A stretch of DNA of 64,000 nt from Gemmatimonadota bacterium (GTDB lineage: Bacteria > Gemmatimonadota > Gemmatimonadetes > Gemmatimonadales > GWC2-71-9). The DNA is taken from assembly GCA_009692185.1 (NCBI GenBank), contig SHZT01000006.1, positions 1 to 64,000 of the forward strand, given 5' to 3'. Positions 16,774-26,517 of this stretch are shown here, piece after piece. Position numbers and translations under genes: made by a program. Within the stretch, counting starts at the first letter, position 1. Each line of letters opens with the position of its first letter. The notes under the pieces are model-generated. The model searched no databases. It saw nothing but the letters and a program-made list of their open reading frames with translations, and was not told the origin of the DNA.

Positions 16774-17787
16774 ATGCCCGGCTCTTCCCTGTCAACCACC
16801 GACTTCGACTACCTGCTCGATCCGGCGCTCATCGCCCAGCGGCCGCTCGACGACCGGGCGGCGAGCCGGCTGCTCGTCCTGCATCGCGACAGCGGCGCGA
16901 TCGAGCACCGCACCTTTCGCGACTTCCCGGGGTTGCTCCGGTCCGGCGATCTCCTGATCCGCAACACCAGCCGGGTGATTCCCGCGCGGCTCTCCGGCAC
17001 GAGAGACAACGGCAAGCCTGCCGAGATCCTGCTGGTGCATCCGGACGCTGACGGGAGCTGGGTGGCGATGGTGCGCCCCGGGGGAAAACTCAAGGCCGGC
17101 AAAACGATCACGTTCGGCGATAGCGGCAGCGTCGAGATCGGAGAAACACTCGGCGGGGGACTCCGCCGGGTGCGCTTCACGGGGGTCCGTCCCGACGAAC
17201 TCATGCGCCGGCACGGAGTGACGCCGCTCCCGCCCTACATCGATCGTCCCGCCGAGCCGGGAGATGTCGAACGGTACCAGACCGTGTATGCGCGAGAAGA
17301 CGGGAGCGTAGCCGCACCAACGGCGGGCCTGCATTTCGATGAGGCGACGCTGGCGGGCGTCCGGGCGAAGGGCGTCGGCATCGCCAACGTAGTGCTCCAC
17401 GTCGGCCCGGGAACGTTCAAGCCCGTCGCGGTTTCCGATCCAACCAACCACCCCATGCACGCCGAGTGGTACTCCTTCCCGCCCGAGACCGGGGCCCAGG
17501 TACTCGAGACACAATCCAAAGGGGGGCGGGTCATCGCAGTGGGAACGACCACTGCGCGGGCGCTGGAAAGCGGATTGGGCACTGGGTGGACCGACCTGTT
17601 CATCCACCCGCCCTACAAGTTCAAGAGGGTAGACGCGCTGCTGACGAACTTTCACCTCCCCCGGTCAACCCTCCTGATGCTCGTCGCGGCGTTTGCCGGC
17701 CGCGACCCCGTGATGGCGGCCTACGCCGAAGCGGTCAGGGCCCGGTATCGGTTTTACAGCTATGGCGATGCGATGCTGGTGTTGTGA
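16774..17787 (+). CDS. queA: S-adenosylmethionine:tRNA ribosyltransferase-isomerase
   Basis: 337 aa with family segments FDYLLDPALIAQRP, NTSRVIPARLSG, GVTPLPPYIDRPAEPGDVERYQTVYA and APTAGLHFDEATL, and the end HLPRSTLLMLVAAF. QueA transfers the ribosyl part of SAM onto 7-aminomethyl-7-deazaguanine in tRNA, giving epoxyqueuosine. Its partner tgt follows on the same strand. Confidence 0.96.
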   Translation: MPGSSLSTTDFDYLLDPALIAQRPLDDRAASRLLVLHRDSGAIEHRTFRDFPGLLRSGDLLIRNTSRVIPARLSGTRDNGKPAEILLVHPDADGSWVAMVRPGGKLKAGKTITFGDSGSVEIGETLGGGLRRVRFTGVRPDELMRRHGVTPLPPYIDRPAEPGDVERYQTVYAREDGSVAAPTAGLHFDEATLAGVRAKGVGIANVVLHVGPGTFKPVAVSDPTNHPMHAEWYSFPPETGAQVLETQSKGGRVIAVGTTTARALESGLGTGWTDLFIHPPYKFKRVDALLTNFHLPRSTLLMLVAAFAGRDPVMAAYAEAVRARYRFYSYGDAMLVL

Positions 17788-17796
17788 GATGGACAG

Positions 17797-17873
17797 GGCG
17801 GGCAAGGCGGGCCAGGCGGGCTGCACGCCGTGATCAACTGCCCGCCCAGCCCGTCCCGCCCGTCCTGCCCGCC
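17797..17873. repeat. Imperfect long inverted repeat between queA and tgt
   Basis: The left arm GGCGGGCAAGGCGGGCCAGG... (17797-17823) pairs with the right arm ending at 17873, matching at about 22 of 27 positions across a 23-nt loop. The left arm is itself a tandem GGCGGGC(A/C)A repeat. It could act as an attenuator or terminator, or be a small mobile palindromic element. Confidence 0.7.
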
Positions 17874-17876
17874 AAC

Positions 17877-19356
<1,480 letters not shown>

Positions 19357-19360
<4 letters not shown>

Positions 19361-19893
19361 GCATCCTGCCGGTCCACCTGCTGGGGTCTGCCGTCCTCCG
19401 CGAGCGGGCGAAAGAGGTGGGGGCGGTGGATGCGGCCGTCCGCCATCTGGTGGACGATCTCCGTGAGACGATGCATGCGTACCGGGGTGTGGGGTTGGCG
19501 GCGAACCAGGTGGGCCTCACCCGGCGGGTAGCGGTGGTCGAAACCGAACCTGGAGACCTCCTGGCGCTCATCGACCCGAAGATCGTCGAGAGCACCGGTC
19601 AGATTGACGACGAGGAAGGCTGCCTGTCCATCCCCGACCTGTACGGCGACGTGCGGCGTGCCGCACGGGTCGTCGTCGAGACCACGGCGTTCGACGGCCA
19701 GCGGGTGCGCGTGGAGGCGCTCGACCTCAAGTCACGAGCCATCCAGCACGAGATCGACCACCTGGACGGCATCCTGTTCCTGGACCGCCTGAGCCTGCTC
19801 AAGCGCCAATTGATGCTCCGCAAGTGGAGGAAGTCGCGGAAAGGTGAGACCAGCGTGATCCGGGAGGTGCCCGAAACCGCAGACGAAGCGTGA
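19357..19893 (+). CDS. def: Peptide deformylase
   Basis: 178 aa, GTG overlapping the yajC stop. All three metalloenzyme motifs are present: GVGLAANQVG, EEGCLSIP and QHEIDHLDG. It removes the N-formyl group from nascent proteins. It is followed immediately by fmt, the enzyme that adds the formyl group to initiator tRNA. Confidence 0.97.
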
Positions 19894-20816
19894 GCCCAGG
19901 CCTCGTCTTCTTCGGCACGCCGGACTTCGCGGTCCCCTCCCTGCTGGCCCTGCTGGGCGAAGGCTTCGACGTCGCCGCCGTCGTGACCCGGCCAGACAAG
20001 CCCCAGGGCCGCTCCCGCTCGAATCTCATCGCACCGCCGGTGAAGACCGCCGCCCTCGAGGCAGGCCTCACCGTCTTTCAGCCCGACAAGCCATCCGATC
20101 CCGAGTTCATGCGCGCCTTCCGCGCCCTGGCGCCCAACATGGGCGTCGTCGTGGCGTACGGACATATCCTCAAGCCCGACCTGCTGGCGATCCCCTCGTT
20201 CGGGGTGATCAACGTCCACGCCTCCCTGCTTCCGAAGTACCGCGGAGCGGCACCGATCCAGCACGCGCTCATAGATGGCGCCGCCGAAACCGGCATCTCG
20301 ATCATGCAACTGGACGTGGGCATGGACACCGGCCCGGTGCTGCATCAACTCGCCGTGCCGATTCCACCCGAGGAAACGGGCGGCGAATTGACGGCTCGAT
20401 TGGCCGAACTGGGCGCCGAAGCGCTCGTCGAGGCCATGCAGCTCCTTACCTCCGGTTCGCTGACGCCCAAGCCGCAGGACAATGCCCTCGCGACCTATGC
20501 GCCGAAGCTGACACGGGAGTTGGCGCGGATTCATTGGCCCGCGCCGGCCGAGCGGACCGCGCGCATGGTGCGCGCGCTCGACCCCAAGCCTGGCGCTTGG
20601 ACCACGCTGGAGGGAGGGGACGTGAAACTCTTCGGAGCGCGTGTGGGAACGGGGAGCGGTGAGCCGGGAGTCGTAATCACCACGTCTCCGCTCACGGTCG
20701 GCGCCGGTGACGGCGTTGTGCAGATCGAAGAGGTTCAACCGTCGGGCAAGGACCGCATGCCAACCGAGCAGTGGGCGCGCGGGCGAGGGGTTGAGGTCGG
20801 CCAGCGGTTCGAATGA
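19890..20816 (+). CDS. fmt: Methionyl-tRNA formyltransferase
   Basis: 308 aa from a GTG overlapping the def stop. It starts LVFFGTPDFAVPSLLAL and has the folate-site segment INVHASLLPKYRGAAPIQHALI with catalytic Asn and His, plus GISIMQLDVGMDTG. The C-terminal tRNA-binding domain follows (PKPGAWTT). It formylates Met-tRNAfMet using 10-formyltetrahydrofolate. Confidence 0.97.
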   Translation: MSPGLVFFGTPDFAVPSLLALLGEGFDVAAVVTRPDKPQGRSRSNLIAPPVKTAALEAGLTVFQPDKPSDPEFMRAFRALAPNMGVVVAYGHILKPDLLAIPSFGVINVHASLLPKYRGAAPIQHALIDGAAETGISIMQLDVGMDTGPVLHQLAVPIPPEETGGELTARLAELGAEALVEAMQLLTSGSLTPKPQDNALATYAPKLTRELARIHWPAPAERTARMVRALDPKPGAWTTLEGGDVKLFGARVGTGSGEPGVVITTSPLTVGAGDGVVQIEEVQPSGKDRMPTEQWARGRGVEVGQRFE

Positions 20817-21421
20817 CGCCGGTCCTGCCCCGCCTCCACGCCGTCACCGACAACGCTGTGGCAGTCCTTCCCAATCTCGCCGACATAGCCCGCCTGATCG
20901 CCCGGCCTGGAGTCGCGCTCCACGCCCGCGCCCCCGGGGCCGATGGAAGCCGGCATTTCGCGCTCGCTTCCAGCCTGATTGCCGCCGCGCACGATCGCGG
21001 CGCTCTCGCAATCGTGAACGACCGCGTGGATGTCGCCCGGGCCGCAGGGGCCGACGGCGTTCACCTGCCCGGGCAGGGCCTGCCGCCGGACGCCGCCCGC
21101 AAACTCGCCCCCCCCGGCTGGCTCATCGGCTGCTCCACGCACTCGCCCGACGACGCCCGCCGCGCTTTCGACCTGGGGGCCGACTACGTGTTCCTCGGCC
21201 CGATCTGGGAAACCGCGTCTCACGCCGGGCGTACCGGCCTGGGCCCGCGGGTGCTGCGAGGCCTGGGCCACCCGGTAATCGCCATCGGTGGCGTCACGCC
21301 ACAGCGTGTCCGCGAATGTGTTGACGCCGGGGCATGGGGTGTCGCCGCCGTATCGGCCCTGTGGCTCGCGCGCGATCCCTCTGCGGCTGCCGCGGAGATG
21401 CTGATATGTTTAGGCGGTTAG
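20813..21421 (+). CDS. thiE: Thiamine phosphate synthase family protein (ThiE or TenI type)
   Basis: 202 aa TIM barrel, ATGA overlap with fmt. It has LHAVTD at the start, then NDRVDVARAAGADGVHLPGQGLP, LGADYVFLGPIWETASHAGRTGLG and VIAIGGVTPQRV. ThiE joins HMP-PP and thiazole phosphate; the close paralogue TenI only aromatises the thiazole. The wording HARAPG and VHLPGQGLPPDAAR is nearer TenI, and the usual ThiE lysine after the second strand is not evident, so a thiazole tautomerase role with ThiS/ThiG is a real alternative. Confidence 0.75.
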   Translation: MTPVLPRLHAVTDNAVAVLPNLADIARLIARPGVALHARAPGADGSRHFALASSLIAAAHDRGALAIVNDRVDVARAAGADGVHLPGQGLPPDAARKLAPPGWLIGCSTHSPDDARRAFDLGADYVFLGPIWETASHAGRTGLGPRVLRGLGHPVIAIGGVTPQRVRECVDAGAWGVAAVSALWLARDPSAAAAEMLICLGG

Positions 21422-21445
21422 ACGGACAGACGGATAGGCGGATAG
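21421..21445. repeat. Short degenerate GACGGACA/GGCGGATA tandem repeat
   Basis: The gap between thiE and thiS holds GACGGACAGACGGATAGGCGGATAG, with an 8-nt period related to the GGATGAGC arrays near 4000 and 5270. Confidence 0.55.
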
Positions 21446-21649
21446 ATGCTGCGAGTTCACGTCAACGGAGAATCCCGGGAATTCAACGCGCCCGCGTCGC
21501 TCCTCGACTTGTTGCGCTTTTTGGACCTCGATCCGAGGATGGTGGTGGTCGAACACAATCGCGAAATCGTCCGGCGTCCGGAGTTGGGGAACACCGCCGT
21601 GAGCGACGGAGACAAGATCGAGTTGGTCCACTTCGTGGGTGGCGGATGA
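21446..21649 (+). CDS. thiS: Sulfur-carrier protein ThiS
   Basis: 67 aa with the ubiquitin-like fold and the essential C-terminal Gly-Gly (VHFVGGG). It starts MLRVHVNGESREF. Its thiocarboxylate supplies sulfur to ThiG. No ThiF-type activating enzyme is in the window. One extra glycine at the end is unremarkable. Confidence 0.92.
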   Translation: MLRVHVNGESREFNAPASLLDLLRFLDLDPRMVVVEHNREIVRRPELGNTAVSDGDKIELVHFVGGG

Positions 21650-21651
21650 GA

Positions 21652-21690
21652 CCCTCACCCCTGTCCCCTCTCTCTGACGGGAGAGGGGGA
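21652..21690. repeat. Dispersed palindromic repeat, copy 1
   Basis: CCCTCACCCCTGTCCCCTCTC-TCTGACGG-GAGAGGGG lies between thiS and thiG, with a perfect 8-bp stem (CCCCTCTC/GAGAGGGG). A second copy, inverted and inside a coding region, is at 49550-49610. I recall similar repeats in many unrelated genomes, but cannot check that here. Confidence 0.75.
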
Positions 21691-21695
21691 CTGCA

Positions 21696-22493
21696 ATGAC
21701 CACCGCGGCTGTTGCGTCGGTCGACTTGCCACTCGTGGTTGGGGGCCGGCAGTTCCGGTCGCGCCTCATGGTGGGCACCGGGAAGTACCGCGACAACGAG
21801 AGCATGGTACGCGCCATCGAGGCATCAGGCGCAGAAATCGTCACGGTCGCCGTGCGCCGCGTAGACCTGGACCGCAAGAAGACTGACGGTGTGCTGTACC
21901 ACCTGGACCCTACGCACCATTTCCTCCTTGCCAACACCGCCGGGTGCTACTCCGCCGCGGAAGCGGTACGCTACGCCCGGCTCGCCCGCGAAGCCGGGTT
22001 CAACGACTTCCTCAAGCTGGAAGTGATCGGCGACCGGGAAACACTGTTGCCCGACGTGGCCGGGCTGCTGGAAGCCGCGGCCGTCCTGATCAAGGACGGA
22101 TTCCAGGTCATGGCCTATACGAACGACGACCTGGTCACCGCCCTGCGCCTCGAGGACATGGGTTGCGTCGCGGTCATGCCGCTAGCCTCGCCCATCGGCA
22201 GCGGGCTCGGACTCGTAAACCCCTATGGCATTCGCACGATCAAGCGGCGGCTGTCGGTGCCGGTGATCGTGGACGCCGGTGTCGGCACCGCATCCGACGC
22301 GTGCGTGACCATGGAACAAGGCGTTGACGGCATCCTGATGAACACCGCCATTGCCGAGGCCACCGACCCGGCGGCCATGGCGGCCGCGATGCGGCACGCC
22401 GTGGAAGCCGGGCGCCTTGCGTTCCTCGCGGGCCGTATGCCCCGCCGTGAGGTCGCCGCGCCGTCATCCCCCACGACCGGGCTCCTCGGCTGA
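21696..22493 (+). CDS. thiG: Thiazole synthase ThiG
   Basis: 265 aa. It contains RLMVGTGKYRDNESMVRAIEASGAEIVTVAVRR, the Schiff-base lysine in FNDFLKLEVIGD, and VMPLASPIGSGLGL and VIVDAGVGTASDA, the phosphate loop. It forms the thiazole ring from deoxyxylulose phosphate, dehydroglycine and ThiS thiocarboxylate. The C-terminal 20 residues are a variable tail. Confidence 0.96.
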   Translation: MTTAAVASVDLPLVVGGRQFRSRLMVGTGKYRDNESMVRAIEASGAEIVTVAVRRVDLDRKKTDGVLYHLDPTHHFLLANTAGCYSAAEAVRYARLAREAGFNDFLKLEVIGDRETLLPDVAGLLEAAAVLIKDGFQVMAYTNDDLVTALRLEDMGCVAVMPLASPIGSGLGLVNPYGIRTIKRRLSVPVIVDAGVGTASDACVTMEQGVDGILMNTAIAEATDPAAMAAAMRHAVEAGRLAFLAGRMPRREVAAPSSPTTGLLG

Positions 22494-22512
22494 ACCCCGC
22501 AACGGCCCGCCC

Positions 22513-23316
22513 ATGAAATTCCGCCGGCATGTCCCCACGTCGGGACAGGCAACCAAGCGAACCAGCTGGAAGCAGTGGCTTGGCAAGGTCAGGGGTTGGG
22601 GTCGCTATCGCGTGCACGCGGGGCTGTTCGCGGGGGCGGCGGTCATCGGGTACCTCGCCGCGGCGGTCTTCCTGTTCCCTGCGCCGATCTTCGTCGCGAA
22701 CGCCACCGTGCCGCGGGTGATTGGCCTGTCATCGGATTCGGCCCGCGATGCCCTGACACAGGCCTCGCTCAAGTCAAGAGACGTGGAACGCATGCCGCAC
22801 CCCAGGGCACCGGCGGGCCAGGTGATCTGGCAGGACCCGCCGCCCGGTGTGGTGGTGACGACCGGCACCGTTGTCGAACTCGCGCAATCGGACGGGCCCC
22901 AGCGAGTCCCGGTGCCTGACGTTTCCGGATACGATGGAAACCTCGCGCGCCTGCTGATCGAGGCCGCGGGCCTGACCGCCTCGGTTGAGTCCACCCAGAC
23001 GGCGGCGCCCCGGGGTGTGACGGTGAATACCCGTCCGCCTGCCGGCAGCGCGGCCAGCCCGGGCGGGCGCATCACGCTGGTCGTGAGCCGCGGGGCGCCC
23101 ACGATTTCCGTGCCCGCGCTCGAGGGTCTTACATTGGTGGACGCACGAACCAGACTGGAACAGGCGGGACTGATCATGGGGACCTCCTTCGCACGCACCA
23201 GCCCGACCGGCGAACCCGGGACGGTCATCGAGCAAACCCCGAGGAGCTCCACGCTGGCCGCTCCCGGGACGATCGTGGACGTCGTGCTCGCACGCCGCGC
23301 GGCGCCCACGCCATGA
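22513..23316 (+). CDS. Membrane-anchored protein with three PASTA domains
   Basis: 267 aa from the ATG at 22513 (the track start adds residues from another frame). After a basic cytosolic tail (~45 aa) comes one membrane helix, HAGLFAGAAVIGYLAAAVFLF, then three PASTA repeats starting VPRVIGLSSDSARDAL, VPVPDVSGYDGNLARLL and ISVPALEGLTLVDARTRL, outside the membrane. PASTA domains bind peptidoglycan or muropeptides. They are usually joined to a Ser/Thr kinase or a penicillin-binding protein; here neither is present. rpe starts within its last codons. Confidence 0.88.
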   Translation: MKFRRHVPTSGQATKRTSWKQWLGKVRGWGRYRVHAGLFAGAAVIGYLAAAVFLFPAPIFVANATVPRVIGLSSDSARDALTQASLKSRDVERMPHPRAPAGQVIWQDPPPGVVVTTGTVVELAQSDGPQRVPVPDVSGYDGNLARLLIEAAGLTASVESTQTAAPRGVTVNTRPPAGSAASPGGRITLVVSRGAPTISVPALEGLTLVDARTRLEQAGLIMGTSFARTSPTGEPGTVIEQTPRSSTLAAPGTIVDVVLARRAAPTP

Positions 23317-23981
23317 AGAACCCCGTGCTCGCCCCCAGCGTGCTGTCGGCCGACCTCGGCAAACTTGCCGAACAGGTGAAAGCCGCCGAAACCGGTGGCG
23401 CCGATTGGCTGCACGTGGACATCATGGACGGCCAGTTCGTACCGCCGATCACGTTCGGCGCGAACATGGTGGCCGCCCTGCGGAAGATCTCCACGCTCCC
23501 ACTCGACGTGCACCTCATGGTCAAGGATCCCGAACGGTTCGTCGCGGCCTACGCCGACGCAGGCGCCAGCGTCTTCACGTTCCACCCCGAAGCCACGGTG
23601 CACTCCCAGCGACTGCTCGCCTCCATTCGCGCCAGGGGGATGAAGGCCGGCTTCGCCCTGAATCCCGGTTCCCCGCTCACGCTCGCGGAAGAGCTGCTGG
23701 ACGACATCGACCTCCTGCTCATCATGAGCGTGAATCCGGGCTTCGGCGGCCAGGATTACATCGCGTCCGCCACCGAGAAGCTCAAGCGCGCGCGCGCCCT
23801 CCTGACTGCGAGGAAATCCGCCGCGGTGCTGGAGGTGGACGGCGGCATTTCCGGAAAGACCATCACCACCGCCTGGCAGGCCGGCGCCGAGGCGTTCGCC
23901 ATCGGGTCGGCGGTGTTCGGCGCGAAGGATATTTCCGGCGAGGTGAAAGAGCTCCGCCGTCGCTGTTCCGACAAGGTGTGA
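23313..23981 (+). CDS. rpe: Ribulose-phosphate 3-epimerase
   Basis: 222 aa TIM barrel, ATGA overlap. It contains LAPSVLSADLGKL, DWLHVDIMDGQFVPPITFG, DVHLMVKDPE, IMSVNPGFGGQ and LEVDGGIS, which include the two catalytic aspartates and metal-binding histidines. It interconverts ribulose 5-phosphate and xylulose 5-phosphate in the pentose phosphate pathway. Confidence 0.97.
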   Translation: MKNPVLAPSVLSADLGKLAEQVKAAETGGADWLHVDIMDGQFVPPITFGANMVAALRKISTLPLDVHLMVKDPERFVAAYADAGASVFTFHPEATVHSQRLLASIRARGMKAGFALNPGSPLTLAEELLDDIDLLLIMSVNPGFGGQDYIASATEKLKRARALLTARKSAAVLEVDGGISGKTITTAWQAGAEAFAIGSAVFGAKDISGEVKELRRRCSDKV

Positions 23982-23984
23982 GCG

Positions 23985-24542
23985 GTGGGGATCCGGACCC
24001 AATGGCTTTTGGTCGCTGGGTTCGGCGTTACACTGGCGCTGGTCGTGGCATTCGGATTGGCCCAGCCCGCGAGCGACTCCACGCTCGGCCAGCCGGCCCC
24101 GGAGTTCACGGCATACCGGGTGGAGAAACACGACACCGTGTCCCTCTCCACGTACCGGGACCAGGTCATCCTGCTCAACATCTGGGCGACGTGGTGCCCG
24201 CCGTGCGAGGCCGAGATGCCGGCCATCCAGAAGCTCCATGAGGAATTGGGACCCGAAGGCCTGCGGGTACTGGCCGTCAGCGTAGACGAGGAAGCCAGCT
24301 CCGACTCGGTGATGACCTGGGCCAGGTCGCACCACCTCACGTTCGACATTCTGCACGACGCGAGCCGCGAAATCGAGAACATCTACCGCACCATCGGCGT
24401 CCCGGAAAGTTTCGTGATCGACCGCCAGGGACGCGTGGTGAAGCGCGTGACGGGGTTCGTCCTCGAATGGGATGCGCCAGCGCAGAAGGCGCTGTTCCGA
24501 AGGCTGCTCGCCGACACCACGCGCGCGCCCGCGCGAAGCTGA
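23985..24542 (+). CDS. TlpA/ResA-like thiol-disulfide oxidoreductase
   Basis: 185 aa from GTG. The N-terminal helix WLLVAGFGVTLALVVAFGLA anchors it to the membrane or is cleaved. The thioredoxin fold has the active site NIWATWCPPCEAEMP (CPPC) and the cis-proline region GVPESFVID. Such proteins reduce disulfides in the cell envelope, often for cytochrome c maturation. Context is housekeeping and gives no specific partner. Confidence 0.88.
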   Translation: MGIRTQWLLVAGFGVTLALVVAFGLAQPASDSTLGQPAPEFTAYRVEKHDTVSLSTYRDQVILLNIWATWCPPCEAEMPAIQKLHEELGPEGLRVLAVSVDEEASSDSVMTWARSHHLTFDILHDASREIENIYRTIGVPESFVIDRQGRVVKRVTGFVLEWDAPAQKALFRRLLADTTRAPARS

Positions 24543-25475
24543 ATGCCATTCCTCGAGCGGGTCCGCGAGTCGGTCACCGCCAACTGGCACATCAAGGTGA
24601 CCTCGCTGGTGCTGGCCACGGTGCTGTGGGCGGTGGTGGCGGCCGACGAGCCGTCCACCCAGATCATGTCGGTCTCGCTGGCCCTCCAGCTCCCCGAGGG
24701 CCGCACGCTCAGCCAGCGCCCCGGACCGATCGACGTGGTGTTCGCGGGCTCCGCGCGTGAACTGCTCAAGCTCTACGCGACGCCCGCGGTCATCCAGAAG
24801 ACCGTACCGGACACCGTGGTGGACTCGACCTACACGCTCCAGCTCTCGACCAATGACGTCCAGATCCCCAAGCACGTGGATGCGCGGACCCAGGCAGTGG
24901 ATCCGCGCGTCGTCGTCGTGCGGCTGGAGAACATTTCCCGCCGGACACTGCCGGTGGTGCCGCGCGTGACCGTGCGGCCCGACTCCGGGTTTGCCGTCTT
25001 CGGCGGCATCGCGGTCGCGCCGGGAAGCGTGCTGGTGGTCGGCCCTGGGCCACGGCTCGCGCGCATGCAGAACCTGTCCACCGTTCCCCTCGAACTGACC
25101 GAAGTCATCGGGCCGGTGCGCCGCACCGTGGATATCGACACGGCCGGTTTCGGGCCGGTGCGGGTACTCCGGCGGGACGTGGAGATCTCGGCCGACGTCG
25201 GCGCGGTGTCCGAGCGCGTGCTGATGGGCGTGCCGGTCGTCGTCCGCGGCGAGCGGGGCGTCCTGTGGTCCAGTGATCCGCCGGCGGTCATCGTCACGGT
25301 GCGCGGGCCCACGACCCGGCTCCTCCGGCTCACGCGGGACAGCATCGACGTCGGCGCCCTGCCCGTAGGGCCCGGCCGCCCCGAGACCGTCCAGCTCCAG
25401 GTCGCAACCCCCGCCGGCATCGACGCCGTCGCCACGCCCGATACCGCGGTGGTCCAGCGGAGGATTCGTGGCTGA
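24543..25475 (+). CDS. YbbR-domain (CdaR-like) membrane protein
   Basis: 310 aa starting directly after the previous stop. An N-terminal segment HIKVTSLVLATVLWAVVAADEP forms the membrane helix typical of YbbR proteins, followed by several extracytoplasmic YbbR-like beta repeats, with alternating hydrophobic strands such as TLPVVPRVTVRPDSGFAV. In Firmicutes CdaR regulates the c-di-AMP cyclase CdaA; neither cdaA nor glmM is seen here. The gene overlaps tsaD by 8 nt. Confidence 0.75.
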   Translation: MPFLERVRESVTANWHIKVTSLVLATVLWAVVAADEPSTQIMSVSLALQLPEGRTLSQRPGPIDVVFAGSARELLKLYATPAVIQKTVPDTVVDSTYTLQLSTNDVQIPKHVDARTQAVDPRVVVVRLENISRRTLPVVPRVTVRPDSGFAVFGGIAVAPGSVLVVGPGPRLARMQNLSTVPLELTEVIGPVRRTVDIDTAGFGPVRVLRRDVEISADVGAVSERVLMGVPVVVRGERGVLWSSDPPAVIVTVRGPTTRLLRLTRDSIDVGALPVGPGRPETVQLQVATPAGIDAVATPDTAVVQRRIRG

Positions 25476-26517
25476 CGTCGTGCTGGGAATCGAAACGTCG
25501 TGCGACGAAACGTCCGCCGCGGTCCTCGTCCGGGACCGTTCACGAAACCGGCCGGAGCTGGCGGGCCTCGTGATCCTGTCGCAGGACGTGCACCAGGTCT
25601 TCGGCGGCGTCGTGCCGGAACTCGCGAGCCGCGCGCACCTCCGCGCCATCGGACCGGTAGTAGACCGCGCCCTGGCCGAAGCGGGCCTCCCGCTCGAGGC
25701 GGTGGACGCCATTGCCGTGACGGCGGGACCGGGCCTCCTGGGCGCCCTGCTGGTCGGTGTCTGCTACGGCAAGGCCCTCGCCGCGGCGGGCGGCAAGAAC
25801 CTGATCGGCGTGCACCACATTGAGGGACACCTGTTCGCCGCGGCGCTGGAAGATTCCGACCTGGCACCGCCGTTCGTCGGCCTCATCGTGTCCGGCGGCC
25901 ACACGCTCCTGCTCGACGTGCCGGAGTGGGGACGCTATCGCCTGCTGGGAGAAACGCTGGACGACGCGGCCGGTGAGGCGTTCGACAAGGTGGGATCCAT
26001 GCTGGGCCTAGGATTCCCCGGCGGCCCCGCCATCGAGCGCCTGGCGGCACAGGGCCGGGACCGGTTCAAGTTTCCCCGCCCCATGATCAACGAAGGACTC
26101 GATTTCTCGTTCTCCGGCCTCAAGACAGCCGTGCTCTACGCCGTGCGGGATTCGAAAGACCTCGAGGCCGACAAGGCGGACCTGGCGCACTCCTTCCAGG
26201 CGGCCGCGTTCGACGTGCTCATGGCGAAGGCCGTGGCGGCGCTCGATCACACCGGCTACAACACGGTCGTGCTGGGCGGCGGCGTCGCGTGCAGCCGCAC
26301 CCTCGCCCGCCTCATGAGCGAGCGCTTGAAGCCGCACGCGCGCGTCGCGGTGGCGAGCCCGCGGCTCAACGCCGACAATGCCGCGATGATCGCGCGGGCC
26401 GGCTGGTTCCATGTGGAGCGCGGGGAGACCAGCGATCATTATCTTGACGCCCACCCGAACATGCCCCTGCCCGGCCTCGAGCCGGCCACCCGGAGCCCCG
26501 CCCCCAGGGCAACCTGA
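25468..26517 (+). CDS. tsaD: tRNA N6-threonylcarbamoyladenosine transferase
   Basis: 349 aa from GTG. It has LGIETSCDETSAAV, ELASRAHL, the metal-binding GVHHIEGHLFAAAL, LIVSGGHTLLL and LGGGVACSRTLARLM. With TsaB, TsaC and TsaE it makes the t6A modification at position 37 of ANN-decoding tRNAs. The last ~20 residues (LPGLEPATRSPAPRAT) are an unconserved tail. Confidence 0.97.
   Translation: MADVVLGIETSCDETSAAVLVRDRSRNRPELAGLVILSQDVHQVFGGVVPELASRAHLRAIGPVVDRALAEAGLPLEAVDAIAVTAGPGLLGALLVGVCYGKALAAAGGKNLIGVHHIEGHLFAAALEDSDLAPPFVGLIVSGGHTLLLDVPEWGRYRLLGETLDDAAGEAFDKVGSMLGLGFPGGPAIERLAAQGRDRFKFPRPMINEGLDFSFSGLKTAVLYAVRDSKDLEADKADLAHSFQAAAFDVLMAKAVAALDHTGYNTVVLGGGVACSRTLARLMSERLKPHARVAVASPRLNADNAAMIARAGWFHVERGETSDHYLDAHPNMPLPGLEPATRSPAPRAT

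Noticed and set aside
20640-20820. Possible TPP riboswitch before the thi genes
   Set aside because: thiE/tenI starts within the fmt stop codon and no thi-box sequence or leader space exists.
22605-25712. 1035-codon open frame on the minus strand
   Set aside because: It is antisense to the PASTA, rpe, TlpA, YbbR and tsaD genes, all of which have clear family motifs. The reverse frame is rich in Arg, His and Gly with no domain, typical of high-GC shadow frames.
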